Of a DNA stretch of 64,000 bases, positions 40,347 through 49,572 are shown piece after piece. The DNA is taken from positions 558,001 to 622,000 of the forward strand of contig CAWIIF010000002.1 of the NCBI GenBank assembly GCA_963836015.1. The letters are read 5' to 3'. How positions within the stretch are numbered: position 1 is the stretch's first letter; each line of letters begins with the position of its first letter. A program made the translations under genes and the position numbers. Under the pieces are notes generated by a model. That model searched no databases. It saw nothing but the letters and a program-made list of their open reading frames with translations, and had not been told where the DNA came from. The stretch is from CAWCDJ01 sp963836015. Lineage in GTDB: Bacteria; Acidobacteriota; Terriglobia; Bryobacterales; Bryobacteraceae.

Positions 40347-41384
40347 ATGAGGAGGCTTATGATCCCGCAAGATAAGAGCGCTGCCGTGACTCTCGGCCTG
40401 AATGAGGCTTTCGGCGTCACCGAGTTCGAAGACATCCGCGACCTGACCGAGCGGCCCGGCTCGAACCGGGCCTTTCGCATTGTCGTGCGAGGATCTCGAT
40501 ACCTGCTGCGGATCAACACGCGCCCCGGCGATATGACCCGTCACTTTACCTGCATGCAGGCGGCGGCCGATGCAGGCCTGGCGCCGCGTGTCAGGTATGC
40601 CAGCACTGCGGATCGGATCTCCATCACCGATTTTGTGGAGGCTGTACCTTTACCAGCGGCGGACGCGCTGGCTCGAATTCCCGCCGCGCTGCGGGCCCTG
40701 CACGCGCTGCCGCCGTTTCCCGTAGCCCCCTTCAATACCACATGCACCTTCCTGCTGAACCAAGGACCTGCCCTGGAGGGATTCCTCCAGCAGTTCGGGG
40801 CGTCGAGCATTCTGCCTGAAAACGAGACCGGGGAACTTCTCGCTCGCTACCGGCAAGTGGCCGCGGTGTACTCGCGTCTCGATTCGGATCTGGCGCCGGG
40901 TCATAACGACCTGTTCAAGCCGGACAATATGCTCTTCGACGGCAACCGTCTGTGGCTGGTGGACTGGGAGGCTGCTTTCCAGAACGATCGGTATGCCGAC
41001 CTGGCGGTGGTTGCGAACATGATCGTCACTAATGAATCAGAGGAAAGGATCTATCTTCAGGAGTATTTCGGCCAAGCGCCGGATGAGTACCAGAGAGCCC
41101 GATTCTATTTGATGAGACAGCTCGCACATGTGTTCTACGCCATGGCTTTCTTGACGCTGGGATCGTCGGGTAAGCCGGTCGATCGGAGCGAGCCCCTGCC
41201 CGCATACAGTGACTATCAACGGCGCTTCTGGGCGCGCGAGGTCAGTCTGGTGGACAACCAGGCGAAAACCCTCTACGGCAGGCTTCATTGGGAACAACTC
41301 TCGCAAAACATGCGGCAGGCACGTTTCGACGAGGCCTTGAGAATCGTCTCGGACCGAAACACAATCCAGGAAGCCAACCGTTAG
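40347..41384 (+). CDS. Aminoglycoside/choline-kinase-like phosphotransferase
   Basis: This 345-residue protein has the APH/ChoK kinase fold. The N-lobe has GSNRAFRIVVRGSRYLLRIN with the ATP lysine replaced by Arg at the expected strand. The catalytic loop is LAPGHNDLFKPDNMLFDG (HxDxxxxN, Brenner motif) and the metal Asp is in LWLVDWEAAFQNDRYADL. Substrates in this family range from antibiotics to choline, ethanolamine and sugars. It resembles choline/thiamine-kinase-like members more than resistance enzymes. ATG at 40347 is taken; a second ATG at 40359 has GAGGAGG before it but at a very short spacing. Confidence 0.8.
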   Translation: MRRLMIPQDKSAAVTLGLNEAFGVTEFEDIRDLTERPGSNRAFRIVVRGSRYLLRINTRPGDMTRHFTCMQAAADAGLAPRVRYASTADRISITDFVEAVPLPAADALARIPAALRALHALPPFPVAPFNTTCTFLLNQGPALEGFLQQFGASSILPENETGELLARYRQVAAVYSRLDSDLAPGHNDLFKPDNMLFDGNRLWLVDWEAAFQNDRYADLAVVANMIVTNESEERIYLQEYFGQAPDEYQRARFYLMRQLAHVFYAMAFLTLGSSGKPVDRSEPLPAYSDYQRRFWAREVSLVDNQAKTLYGRLHWEQLSQNMRQARFDEALRIVSDRNTIQEANR

Positions 41385-41585
41385 TCAACCGCGCATCCAA
41401 CAGACTAGCCCTATACCCGGCCTTCCACCACCTCGGACGCCAGGTAATGCGCCCTCACCCGTGCGGGCCGTGCGCGGCTTGCAGGCCGAATGTTGTCATC
41501 TTCGCCAAGGTTCCGCATGGGTCGTCACTCGATCGGAGTCGCGATTCTGCGCTGCGCTTTGGGCCCAACTGGGACACTGGGTGCT

Positions 41586-42047
41586 ATGAACAGGACACGT
41601 GCTTCCCGTCCGAAGACTGGATTCCTGAAGCATCATGGTCTCAGCTTCGCCTCGATTGGCATTCTGCTGTTGTGGGTTTTCCTGTATGTCTACGCCGACC
41701 CGAAAACGCATCGGGGTTCTTTTTTCGGCAATGCAATCGCAGACTGGACTGGTGTGGTGGTTACAGTGATTGCGACTAAATATTTCTACGAGGTCGGCTC
41801 AGCGGAGAGCAGACAGCCGGGTCGCCGCCTGCGGAGCCGCCTCCTCGAAAGCGCCCGGAATCATTCGTTGACAATCTTTTTGGGGCTTACGGGAGTGGGC
41901 TGGTTATTGCTCTACATGAAGATGGATTCCGAAGGGAAGTGGGGTCAAGTAATTGGAAACATCGTGTCGGAGTGGACGCAACTCTTGGGCCTTGTCCTCA
42001 TGACCAAAAAATTGATTGAGGAAAAATCGAAGGAGAGTAAGCGGTAG
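41586..42047 (+). CDS. Small membrane protein of unknown function
   Basis: This 153-residue protein is not recognised. It has a basic N-terminus, a hydrophobic segment (ASIGILLLWVFLYVYA), a polar stretch with a possible second segment (WTGVVVTVIATKYFYEVG), a basic loop, a further segment (LTIFLGLTGVGWLLLYM) and a weak fourth one (WTQLLGLVLMTKKL), ending with a Lys/Glu-rich tail. The halves look alike (SFFGNAIADWTGVVVTVIATK against WGQVIGNIVSEWTQLLGLVLM), which suggests an internal duplication. ATG at 41586 is favoured, but an upstream in-frame ATG at 41517 is possible. Codon choice is less GC-biased than in the housekeeping genes. Confidence 0.5.
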   Translation: MNRTRASRPKTGFLKHHGLSFASIGILLLWVFLYVYADPKTHRGSFFGNAIADWTGVVVTVIATKYFYEVGSAESRQPGRRLRSRLLESARNHSLTIFLGLTGVGWLLLYMKMDSEGKWGQVIGNIVSEWTQLLGLVLMTKKLIEEKSKESKR

Positions 42048-42048
42048 C

Positions 42049-42180
42049 ACCCAGGCTGCTACGGACAGACATGTCTACGAAACAACCCGCGATGAACTGT
42101 TTCTTGCTCCGGGCCAGGCCTACTGGCCTCCGATCAAGCCGAACGTGCGGACCGAAGCGCGGCCGTGGTCGGTCGTCTAA
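42049..42180 (+). pseudogene. Unidentified C-terminal gene fragment
   Basis: An open frame without a start codon ends at a TAA at 42178-42180 and reads like the end of a real protein (HVYETTRDELFLAPGQAYWP then PIKPNVRTEARPWSVV). I cannot name the family. It lies in the 380-base gap between the small membrane protein and the VWA gene and overlaps the next fragment in another frame. It also contains AGGCC-TACT-GGCCT, similar to the palindrome core at 58.3 kb. Confidence 0.35.
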
Positions 42181-42383
42181 CGGGTCTGGCCTATACGCTC
42201 ACGCATGAGGAGTCGCGGGCTAAGGTTACCGAGTTCACGGCCCAAAGTTATGCGCCCGGAGAGCAATGGCTTCGCTCTGTCACGAAAGAAGAAGATCTCC
42301 CCATGCCCGCCGACCAGCTTGTGCGCGTCATACACGCCTTAACCGAAGGCCTCAGCAGGAACCCGGTGGAACTGCCGGAGTAA
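42165..42383 (+). pseudogene. Short frame resembling the C-terminal part of a TetR-type regulator
   Basis: From a GTG at 42165 this 72-residue frame reads LTGLAYTLTHEESRAKVTEF, then EEDLPMPADQLVRVIHALTE. The pattern and helix lengths recall the ligand-binding C-terminal domain of TetR regulators, without any DNA-binding part. The frame is open for a further 20 codons upstream without a start. Either it is a small unknown gene or, more probably, a leftover of a deleted regulator. The TetR resemblance is weak. Confidence 0.35.
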
Positions 42384-42430
42384 CGCCGCTGGACCGTCCT
42401 GCGTCATAATGGTCGAGACTGATTGGCCTG

Positions 42431-44206
42431 ATGCAGAAAACGTTGCGGCTGAGGGTGGTCTATTTCGGTAGGGCTTTGGCTCTTCTTTGGTGTGGCGCGC
42501 TGGCGATTGGGCAACAAGGGCTCTCTCCGGGGAACGAGCAGGATACCCAGCCGCCGATATTCCGTAGCAAAGTGAATCTTGTGCTTGTGCCCGTCGTGGT
42601 ACGCGACGGGCACGGACGCGCGGTCGGTGACCTGGCACAGGGTGATTTTCAACTGTTCGATAATGGCAAGCGGCAGAGCATCGCTGCCTTCTCGGCGATC
42701 AGGCATAGGAGTCCCGCGCCGAACGACAACACAGTTGGAAGGACCGCCAGTCCTCAAGGCGCGGCTGCGTCGGTCTTCGACCGCTCGCGAAACGGGGGCC
42801 CAGACCAGGACAGTCCTCACCCCCCGCGAAACTTCATCTATGTATTCGATGACCTGAACATCAGGTTTGGCGATTTGGCGCGTGTCCGCGTCGCTGCCGC
42901 CACTTATTTCAAGAATAACTTCTCCGCAGGAGATCGCGCCGCGATCTACACCTTGAGCCGCAGGCATTCACTCGACTTCACCAGCGACCGACAGAAGCTC
43001 GAAACCGCCGTATCCAAATTGCAGTGGGGAACGGTAGCCGGCCACGGAGGGATGGAGTGTCCCGAGGTCAGCTACTATATCGCTGATCGGATCGTCGAGA
43101 AGGCCGACATTGAGGCGTTGGACGCCTTGACCCTTCGTACTATCGAGTGTGCACCCGTGCGTCCGGACGTGGCGAGAAACATTGCAATGAGCGCCGCGAA
43201 TCGGGAAACGATCTTGGGTCGCGAGGGTACGAAACTTACGCTATCGACGTTGCAGAGCGCGATTCGGCGGCTGTCGCGATTGCCGGGCGAACGCGTCATC
43301 GTATTCGTGTCGCCGGGGTTCTTCGCCCAGACTCCCGAAGCGGCCAAAGCGACAACGGAGTTGCTTGAGCTTGCGGCCAGGAACGATGTGATCATCCACG
43401 GGTTGAGTGTTCGCGGCGTAATTATGGCAGAAGACGAGGAGGACGTCACGCGCCGGGTGATAGTCTCCCGCCGAGTGCCGCCTTCGGCGTCTTCGCCCGG
43501 GCGAGTATGGATTCGCTACCAGCGGGAAAGCGCGCGCGCTGACGGCGACGTGATGAAAGATCTCGCCGAAGGTACGGGCGGGACGTTCGTTCACGACAAC
43601 CGTGACCTACGCGCCGGCTTCGAGCGACTGGCCGCGATCCCCGAATTTTCGTATGTATTGGGCTTCTCACCATCCGAGTTCGAGGCCAATGGCAGCTTTC
43701 ATCACCTGAAAGTCCGTCTGGTTAACGAAAAGCACACGACGGTGGAAGCGCGGCGAGGCTATTATGCTGTCGCGGCAGGCGCACGAGAACCGCAAGCCAC
43801 AACCGAACTCGAAGACGCCGTTTTCTCCCGTGTTCAGCGCAGCGAGATCCCCGTCGTGCTCCAGATTGGATACTCGAAACCCAGTCACGCAGCTGTGGTG
43901 CAGGCTTACGTTGTGGCTCGAATCGACATCACGCCCCTGCACTTCGAGAAGGTCGCCTACCAAAATCACGATTCACTTGACGTGGACGTTGCGCTTTTTG
44001 ACTCGGAGGGAGGATACGTGACCGATGCCGCGGAGACGGAAAACCTGAACCTCAACGATCAGGCGCTAGGGAAAGAAGATCCGGCAGTCACGCTGCGCTG
44101 GGAATTTCCCGGCGTAAAGCCCGGCGATTACTTGGTGCGGTTTGTGGTCCGTGAACCGAAGACCGGCGCCACTACGATAATCGAGCGGACGCTGAAAGTC
44201 TTGTGA
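42431..44206 (+). CDS. Secreted VWA-domain protein of the acidobacterial type
   Basis: This 591-residue protein has a signal peptide (residues 1-27, ending ALAIGQQ) and then the family opening FRSKVNLVLVPVVVRDGHGR with the beta-rich LAQGDFQLFDNGKRQSIAAF. A VWA-like domain follows (FIYVFDDLNIRFGDLARVRV, GERVIVFVSPGFF). A late conserved block includes DLAEGTGGTFVHDNRDLRAG and YVLGFSPSE, plus a C-terminal beta domain. The family is expanded in Acidobacteria and its role is not established; adhesion or protein interaction at the surface is assumed. The MIDAS motif is degenerate (DDLNI). It stands alone, and its codon use is milder than that of its GC-rich neighbours. Confidence 0.83.
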   Translation: MQKTLRLRVVYFGRALALLWCGALAIGQQGLSPGNEQDTQPPIFRSKVNLVLVPVVVRDGHGRAVGDLAQGDFQLFDNGKRQSIAAFSAIRHRSPAPNDNTVGRTASPQGAAASVFDRSRNGGPDQDSPHPPRNFIYVFDDLNIRFGDLARVRVAAATYFKNNFSAGDRAAIYTLSRRHSLDFTSDRQKLETAVSKLQWGTVAGHGGMECPEVSYYIADRIVEKADIEALDALTLRTIECAPVRPDVARNIAMSAANRETILGREGTKLTLSTLQSAIRRLSRLPGERVIVFVSPGFFAQTPEAAKATTELLELAARNDVIIHGLSVRGVIMAEDEEDVTRRVIVSRRVPPSASSPGRVWIRYQRESARADGDVMKDLAEGTGGTFVHDNRDLRAGFERLAAIPEFSYVLGFSPSEFEANGSFHHLKVRLVNEKHTTVEARRGYYAVAAGAREPQATTELEDAVFSRVQRSEIPVVLQIGYSKPSHAAVVQAYVVARIDITPLHFEKVAYQNHDSLDVDVALFDSEGGYVTDAAETENLNLNDQALGKEDPAVTLRWEFPGVKPGDYLVRFVVREPKTGATTIIERTLKVL

Positions 44207-44293
44207 GTGAGAGCCTTCCGGCCATGTCGGACCTTGGCCCGGCCGGTGGCGCCAATCGTGCCGTGCCTTGGGATCGACCACGGCCAGTCGCGA

Positions 44294-45260
44294 TTACCGC
44301 GTTCTATGCGTCGCGCCTCTTACAACGGGCCCGGCGGCCCCCTTCTTGGCCCCCGTCGTCGTGATCACCACCACGCTGATTAAGACAAACGTGGTTCCCA
44401 GAATCGTTCGCAGTCCCAGGGCTTCGCCGCCCAGGAAGTATCCGACCAGCACGGCCACCACCGGGTTCACGTATGCATATGTCCCCACTTTGGTCGGCGA
44501 CTCATGATGAATCAGCCACACGTAGGCGGTGAACCCGACAATCGAGCCGGCCACGATCAGGTACAGCAGCGAGAGCCACGCTCCGCGTGAGACGGCCCCG
44601 GGATGAAAATTTCGAAACTCGCCCAGCGCCGCCGCCGCGAGCGTCAGGAACACTCCGCCGGCCAGCATCTGCGCTCCCGAGCTCATGACTTTCGAAGGCG
44701 GCAGCGGCAGCTTGCGCGTCAGCGCCGACGATACCGACCAGCTCATCGAGGCCACGATCAGCGCCACGGCGCCCGCCCTGGTCGATCGGCGCACCGCCGA
44801 GGCCCAGCGAGCGGCTCATCAGCACGGCCACTCCACCCATCCCGATCAGCAGCGCCACGGCCAGGTGGCCGGTGAGCCTCTGAGTTCGCAGGAACAGGAT
44901 TTCCGACAGCGCCATGAACGCCGGGATCGTGGCCATCATGACAGCGGCGATGCCCGAAGGCACGCGCTGCTCCGCCCAGAACAACAGTCCGTAGTCCACG
45001 ACGAAGATCAGGATGGCGAGGAGACACGCCGACCTCCACTGGCGCACCGTCGGCGATCGCTCGCCGTGCGCGATCATCCAGCCATAGAGAGCCAGCCCGG
45101 CAACCAGGAAACGCATCGCCGCCAGAAGCAGCGGCGGGACCTCGCGCACGCCCACCCGGATGGCGAGGAACGTGGATCCCCACAGGAAATAGATAATCGC
45201 GAATGCCAGAAGGGTCTTCCACTTTGGGCGATGCTCAGATCGCATGATCGGCCGCTGCAT
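44294..45260 (-). pseudogene. EamA/DMT-family transporter with a frameshift
   Basis: From ATG at 45260 (preceded by GGAGG at seven bases) a ten-helix drug/metabolite transporter starts normally (LLAFAIIYFLWGSTFLAIRV, the EamA opening) and reads to SLGLGGAPIDQ. There, in a run of G residues at about 44,771-44,780, one extra base shifts the frame. In the other frame the protein continues AVALIVASMSWSVSSALTRK, the start of the second EamA repeat, to the stop at 44294. With the base removed, the junction reads DQAGAV as expected. It is a recent-looking single lesion or a sequencing error in a GC run. The start overlaps the DUF2264 gene by 26 bases. Confidence 0.8.
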
Positions 45261-46458
45261 CCTCGCCCCTCCACAGACGCCGCGAGGTCCACTCCTCCGC
45301 GGCCCCGTTCCAGAACGCGTCGAGGGGTTTCAATCCCAGCGGCAGCATCGCGGCCGAGCAAAGGTACAGGCTCCCCGTCGAAATATATGGTTCGCCCAGG
45401 TGCGGCTGGTGCCCGCACAGGCCCACCGTCAGCCACCCTCCGCCATCGAACGTGCCGGGGGCATCCAGGGTCCGGCGCATCACGGCGGTCAGGGCGCTAC
45501 GCACGCGCGGACCGGTCAGCGGCGCGGGTAGCTCGCCCAGCAGCGCCATCTGCGCCAGCACCTGGAAGGCGCCGCAGCGATACGCGATCGAGCGGCCGAC
45601 CGCCGGATAGCTGCCATCGGGCGCGATCAGCAGCTCCTGAATCGCGGCATACCGCTTCGCCCGCGTCATCGCGTCGGGCAGAATGCGCGCCCAGCGGTTG
45701 CTATGCGCGCCGATTGTCCGCAGCACGTCCACCAGCATCGGCTGGATCACGAAGCTGTTGTAGTAGTCCCAGTGGAACTGCGGGCCGTCGCCGTACACGC
45801 CGTCGCCCACGTACCATTCCTGGTGCTTGCGGACTGCGTAATCCACGCGCATCGCGTCCCACGGCTCGTCCATCTGCGCCAGCGCCGCTTCCACCGTGGC
45901 GGAAAACAGCAGCCAGTTGTTGAAACCCGGAGTGATGACGCGCGACGACGCCAGCGCCGCCGCCAGGTTCCGCTGCGTTCCGGCAGCCAGCTTCTTCCAA
46001 AGCTCCGACGGCGCGCGCAGCACCGCCTGCGCCAGGAAGCCGCAATCCACCACCGGCTGGCTGCCTTCGTGAAAGTTCAGGAAGTCGGGCGATTTCGGGT
46101 CGGTGGCCTGGCGGATCGATTCCCGCGCCAGGTCCCGGTAGCGCCTCTGCAGGTCGCGCTCCGGGCCGGCCTCGAGCTCCGATTCGAGCCACGGCGCGAT
46201 CCCCGCCAGCAGCCGTCCGAGCGCTTCCAGGTGGGTGTACTTGCGGCGGTCGTCAACGTTGCCGGTCGCGCACTCCACCGGCATGCTGCGCTTCAGTGTG
46301 CCGGCCGCCAGGTTCCGCAGCACCGGGTCCGCCACCTTCTCGAGCATCCGCACCCAGTATGTCCGGTCGGATTCACTGGCCGGCGGAGCGGCCTGCGCGG
46401 CGGCTGCGGCTACCCCCAGGCCCGTCAGGCTTCGAAAAAAGTCGCGGCGATGTCCCAT
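45235..46458 (-). CDS. Exported DUF2264 family protein
   Basis: This 407-residue protein has a twin-arginine-type signal (MGHRRDFFRSLTGLGVAAAA). DUF2264 features include THLEALGRLLAGIAPWLESE, FLNFHEGSQPVVDCGFLAQA, NNWLLFSATVEAALAQM and YGDGPQFHWDYYNSFVIQPM. The family has an (alpha/alpha)6-type fold and is probably a polysaccharide-active enzyme, but no activity is firmly established. ATG at 46458 is chosen over a GTG two codons upstream. It is the first gene of a probable pair with the frameshifted EamA transporter, which might move a product or related metabolite (inference). Confidence 0.85.
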   Translation of the reverse strand: MGHRRDFFRSLTGLGVAAAAAQAAPPASESDRTYWVRMLEKVADPVLRNLAAGTLKRSMPVECATGNVDDRRKYTHLEALGRLLAGIAPWLESELEAGPERDLQRRYRDLARESIRQATDPKSPDFLNFHEGSQPVVDCGFLAQAVLRAPSELWKKLAAGTQRNLAAALASSRVITPGFNNWLLFSATVEAALAQMDEPWDAMRVDYAVRKHQEWYVGDGVYGDGPQFHWDYYNSFVIQPMLVDVLRTIGAHSNRWARILPDAMTRAKRYAAIQELLIAPDGSYPAVGRSIAYRCGAFQVLAQMALLGELPAPLTGPRVRSALTAVMRRTLDAPGTFDGGGWLTVGLCGHQPHLGEPYISTGSLYLCSAAMLPLGLKPLDAFWNGAAEEWTSRRLWRGEDAAADHAI

Positions 46459-46585
46459 ATACACAACAGTCTAGCGTCGAAACACCCCGCACGATCCCCG
46501 CTCGCACCCCGCCGATGTGGGGAATACCTACAGCAGCCGTCGCGATATACTATTAATTTAAGACTCAGAGTTACCGGATCGCCCC

Positions 46586-47407
46586 ATGGCTGAAATGAGC
46601 GTCATCTGGCTGCGCGTGGCCGCCGCGTTGTATTCCCTCGGTCTCCTGCACGCCATCCTTACCCTGGTTCGCCGGCGCGAGCACCTCTTCCGCGTCGCCC
46701 TCGGCGCCTTCGGCCTCGGTTCCGTCTTTCACTTCGTCTCCATCATCGAAGAGGGCCTGCTCAACAATCGCTGCCCCATCAACAATTTTTACGAAACGCT
46801 CTCGATGTGTGCGTTTCTCATCGTCATCCTTTATTTGTTCGTGCAGTGGAAGTACAAGGTACCGAGCCTCAGCGTCTTCATCTTCCCGCTGGTGTTCGTG
46901 ATGGCCCTGGTCTCGACGCTCGGCAATCCCGTGAGCGCCTGGTCGAGCCCGGTGGTCCGCAACGCCTGGCTCACGGTGCATATCGTGCTCGTGCTGCTGG
47001 GTTACGCCGCCCTGCTCCTCACCATGGGAGCGTCGGTGCTCTACCTGTTTCAGGAGCGCGAGCTCAAAGCCAAGAAGCCGCGCAAAGTCTACTACCGGCT
47101 GCCCGCGCTGGGCACGCTGGACGACCTGATTTCGAAATCCATGGCCATCGGTTTCGTGCTCATCACGCTGGCTGTCATTGCCGGCAGCACTTGGGCCTTC
47201 ATCGAATTGAAGACCGCCTGGATCAGCCAGCCGAAAATCGCGATCTCGTTCTTCACCTGGGGCATCTACCTGGCGCTCGTCTTCCTGCGGAACACCGCCG
47301 GATGGCGCGGGCGCAAGGCCGCCCTGATGACCGTCGCGGTGCTCGGCTTTTCCGCGCTCACCTGGGCCGCCCACGCGCGGCTCGGCGCAATGCTCTTGAA
47401 ACAATGA
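46586..47407 (+). CDS. ccsA: Cytochrome c assembly protein CcsA/HemX-like
   Basis: This 273-residue integral membrane protein has about eight segments of the CcsA/CcmC/HemX superfamily. Histidines lie in FGLGSVFHFVSIIEEG and in LTVHIVLVLLGYAALLLTMG, placed as the heme-ligand histidines of the family. The Trp-rich segment is shortened here to GSTWAFIELKTAWIS. Such proteins deliver heme for cytochrome c assembly, and the HemX branch sits beside hemA, as this one does, where it affects GluTR levels in some bacteria. Its stop overlaps the hemA ATG as ATGA, so the two are coupled. CcsB/ResB is absent from the window, which leaves HemX a real alternative. Confidence 0.82.
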   Translation: MAEMSVIWLRVAAALYSLGLLHAILTLVRRREHLFRVALGAFGLGSVFHFVSIIEEGLLNNRCPINNFYETLSMCAFLIVILYLFVQWKYKVPSLSVFIFPLVFVMALVSTLGNPVSAWSSPVVRNAWLTVHIVLVLLGYAALLLTMGASVLYLFQERELKAKKPRKVYYRLPALGTLDDLISKSMAIGFVLITLAVIAGSTWAFIELKTAWISQPKIAISFFTWGIYLALVFLRNTAGWRGRKAALMTVAVLGFSALTWAAHARLGAMLLKQ

Positions 47408-48669
47408 AGCTGCTGATCACTGGAGTGAGCCACAAAACCGCGCCCGTCGAGGTCCGCGAGTGTCTCGCCTTCCGGGAAGAATCGCTGCCCGGGGCGCTGG
47501 CCGATCTCAAGGCGCGCGATGGCGTGGCGGAGGCCGTGATCCTCTCCACCTGCAACCGCGTGGAGATCACCGTCACCACCGACGACCGCGTCGATCCGCA
47601 GGCCGTGGTGGACAGCTTCCTCGCCGATCACAAGGCGATCGACCCCGCCGGCATCGCGCCGCATATCTACCGGCATGAAGGCCAGGACGCCATCCACCAC
47701 CTGTTCCGCGTGGCGGCCAGCCTGGATTCGATGGTGGTGGGCGAGCCCCAGATTCTCGGCCAGTTGAAAGCCGCCTATGCCGCCGCCAAAGGCTGCGGCT
47801 CCCTCTGCGGCTGGCTGGACGGCCTGCTGTCGCGCTCGTTCAGCGTCGCCAAGCGCGTGCGCTCGGAGACCGGCATCGGGCAGATGGCCGTCTCGGTGAG
47901 CTACGCCGCGGTGGAGCTGGCCCGCAAGATCTTCGGGAACCTGAACAACCGCACCATCATGATCGTGGGCGCGGGAAAGATGTCGGAGCTGGCCGCGCGC
48001 CATCTGCGCCGCTCCGGGGCGTCGCACGTGTTCGTCACCAACCGCACGCACGAGCGCGCCGTCGAGATGGCCCAGCTTTTCCAGGGCACGCCCGTCGAAT
48101 ACACCCGCTTCGTGAGCATGCTGCCGGAGGTCGATATCGTCATCACCTCTTCGGGGGCGCCGCACTACGTCCTGACCAAGGAAGACATGCAGCGCGTCAT
48201 CTCGGCGCGGCGCAACAAACCGATGTTCCTCATCGATATCGCGGTACCGCGGAATATCGAGCCTTCGGTCAACGATCTGGACAACATCTTCCTCTACGAC
48301 ATCGACGACCTGCAGGAAGTGGTGAACGCCAACCTGCGGGAGCGCCTGAAGGAAGCCGACCACGCCGAGACCCTGGTGGCCGAAGAGGTGGAGCGCATGA
48401 TGGCGCGGCTCAAGGTGGCCGAGGTCACCCCGACCATCGTGAACCTCCAGGAGCAGCTCGAACAGATTCGCGCCGGCGAAATCGAGAAGGCGCGGCGCCG
48501 CTCGGGCGGGTTTACCCCGGAGCAGGAACAGGCCATCGAGGCCATCACCCGCGGCATCGTGAACAAGATCGCCCACGGCCCCATCTCCGAACTGCGCAAC
48601 CACGCCGGACACCCCGAAGGCGCCCACGTCGTGGCAGCCATCAGAAAGGCGTTTCACCTCCAGGATTGA
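47404..48669 (+). CDS. hemA: Glutamyl-tRNA reductase
   Basis: This 421-residue enzyme performs the first committed step of C5-route tetrapyrrole synthesis, NADPH-dependent reduction of glutamyl-tRNA to glutamate-1-semialdehyde. It has LLITGVSHKTAPVEVRECLA, the catalytic Cys in VILSTCNRVEI, and the substrate region SLDSMVVGEPQILGQLKAAY. The NADPH motif is IMIVGAGKMSELAARHL, followed by LIDIAVPRNIEP and a C-terminal dimerisation helix. ATG at 47404 overlaps ccsA. hemC starts three bases after the stop. Its presence shows that the organism makes 5-aminolevulinate by the C5 pathway. Confidence 0.96.
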   Translation: MKLLITGVSHKTAPVEVRECLAFREESLPGALADLKARDGVAEAVILSTCNRVEITVTTDDRVDPQAVVDSFLADHKAIDPAGIAPHIYRHEGQDAIHHLFRVAASLDSMVVGEPQILGQLKAAYAAAKGCGSLCGWLDGLLSRSFSVAKRVRSETGIGQMAVSVSYAAVELARKIFGNLNNRTIMIVGAGKMSELAARHLRRSGASHVFVTNRTHERAVEMAQLFQGTPVEYTRFVSMLPEVDIVITSSGAPHYVLTKEDMQRVISARRNKPMFLIDIAVPRNIEPSVNDLDNIFLYDIDDLQEVVNANLRERLKEADHAETLVAEEVERMMARLKVAEVTPTIVNLQEQLEQIRAGEIEKARRRSGGFTPEQEQAIEAITRGIVNKIAHGPISELRNHAGHPEGAHVVAAIRKAFHLQD

Positions 48670-48672
48670 TTC

Positions 48673-49572
48673 ATGCTGGTAATCGCATCGCGCGGCTCGC
48701 AGCTTGCGTTGTGGCAGGCCCATTGGGTGGAGCGGCAGCTAACGGCTGCTGGGCACGCCTGCCGCATCGAGATCATCAAGACCACCGGCGATAAGATCAC
48801 CGATGTCCCGCTCGCCAAGGTCGGGACCAAAGGCCTGTTCACCAAGGAGATCGAGGAAGCGCTGCTCGATGGCCGCGCCGACCTGGCGGTCCACAGTCTC
48901 AAAGACCTGCCCACCGAGCTGCCGAAAGGCCTGGTGCTGGCCGCCGTGCCGGAGCGTGAAGACCCGCGCGACGCCATCGTCGGCAGGCGGCTGGCCGATC
49001 TGCCCCAGGGGGCAAAGGTGGGGACCAGCTCGCTGCGACGCTCGGCGCAATTGCGGAAACTCCGTCCGGACCTCGTGGTCGAATCGGTGCGCGGCAATCT
49101 CGATACGCGCCTGCGCAAGCTCGACGAGGGACGTTACGACGCTATCCTGTTGGCCGCCGCCGGCCTGAAGCGCCTGGGCTGGGCGGACCGCATCGCGGAA
49201 ATCCTGGAGCCTTCGGTGATGTGCAGCGCCGTCGGCCAGGGCGCCCTGGCGATCGAGACGCGAAGTAGTGGTGCAGGCCTCCTGGCCTGCGCGCCTTTGG
49301 ATCACCCCGACACCCATGCCGCTGTCACCGCCGAGCGCGGCGTGCTCGGCGCTCTCGGAGGCGGCTGCCAGGTCCCCATCGGCGCGCATGCGGTGGTGCA
49401 GGCCGGGCGATTGCGGCTTCAGGCCATCGTCGCTTCGCCCGACGGCTCGGAGCTGATCCGCGCCGAATCGGAGGGCGCGTCCGCGGACGCGGAGGCGATC
49501 GGACACGCACTGGGCGAAGAGCTTCTGGCCCGCGGCGCGCGCAGGATTCTGGAGACGGTCTACAGCGCATGA
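48673..49572 (+). CDS. hemC: Hydroxymethylbilane synthase (porphobilinogen deaminase)
   Basis: This 299-residue enzyme polymerises four porphobilinogens. It carries IASRGSQLALWQAHWVERQL, ADLAVHSLKDLPTELP, GTSSLRRSAQLRKLRPDL, RGNLDTRLRKLDEGRYDAIL, and the dipyrromethane-cofactor Cys in GALGGGCQVPIGAHA near residue 231. Residues about 198-207 (SSGAGLLACAP) sit where relatives have an ordinary acidic helix. That stretch is encoded by a palindromic core identical over 16 bases to the repeat at 58.3 kb, with unusual AGT-AGT-GGT codons before it. The protein otherwise looks intact. The stop overlaps the next ATG as ATGA. Confidence 0.95.
   Translation: MLVIASRGSQLALWQAHWVERQLTAAGHACRIEIIKTTGDKITDVPLAKVGTKGLFTKEIEEALLDGRADLAVHSLKDLPTELPKGLVLAAVPEREDPRDAIVGRRLADLPQGAKVGTSSLRRSAQLRKLRPDLVVESVRGNLDTRLRKLDEGRYDAILLAAAGLKRLGWADRIAEILEPSVMCSAVGQGALAIETRSSGAGLLACAPLDHPDTHAAVTAERGVLGALGGGCQVPIGAHAVVQAGRLRLQAIVASPDGSELIRAESEGASADAEAIGHALGEELLARGARRILETVYSA
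49273..49290. repeat. Palindromic repeat core inside hemC
   Basis: GCAGGCC-TCCT-GGCCTGC is a seven-base-pair stem with a four-base loop in the hemC reading frame. Its 16-base core (49275-49290) is identical to 58304-58319 in the inverted repeat upstream of the VWA gene, and flanking bases (GTGG before, GCGCC after) are partly shared. It may be a mobile palindromic unit that entered the frame without breaking it. Two GC-rich palindromes agreeing by chance is also possible. Confidence 0.4.

Noticed and set aside
41385..41585. Possible small gene upstream of the membrane protein
   Set aside because: Short frames exist, but none has a ribosome site, a protein-like composition or a recognisable pattern; the stretch is left unassigned.
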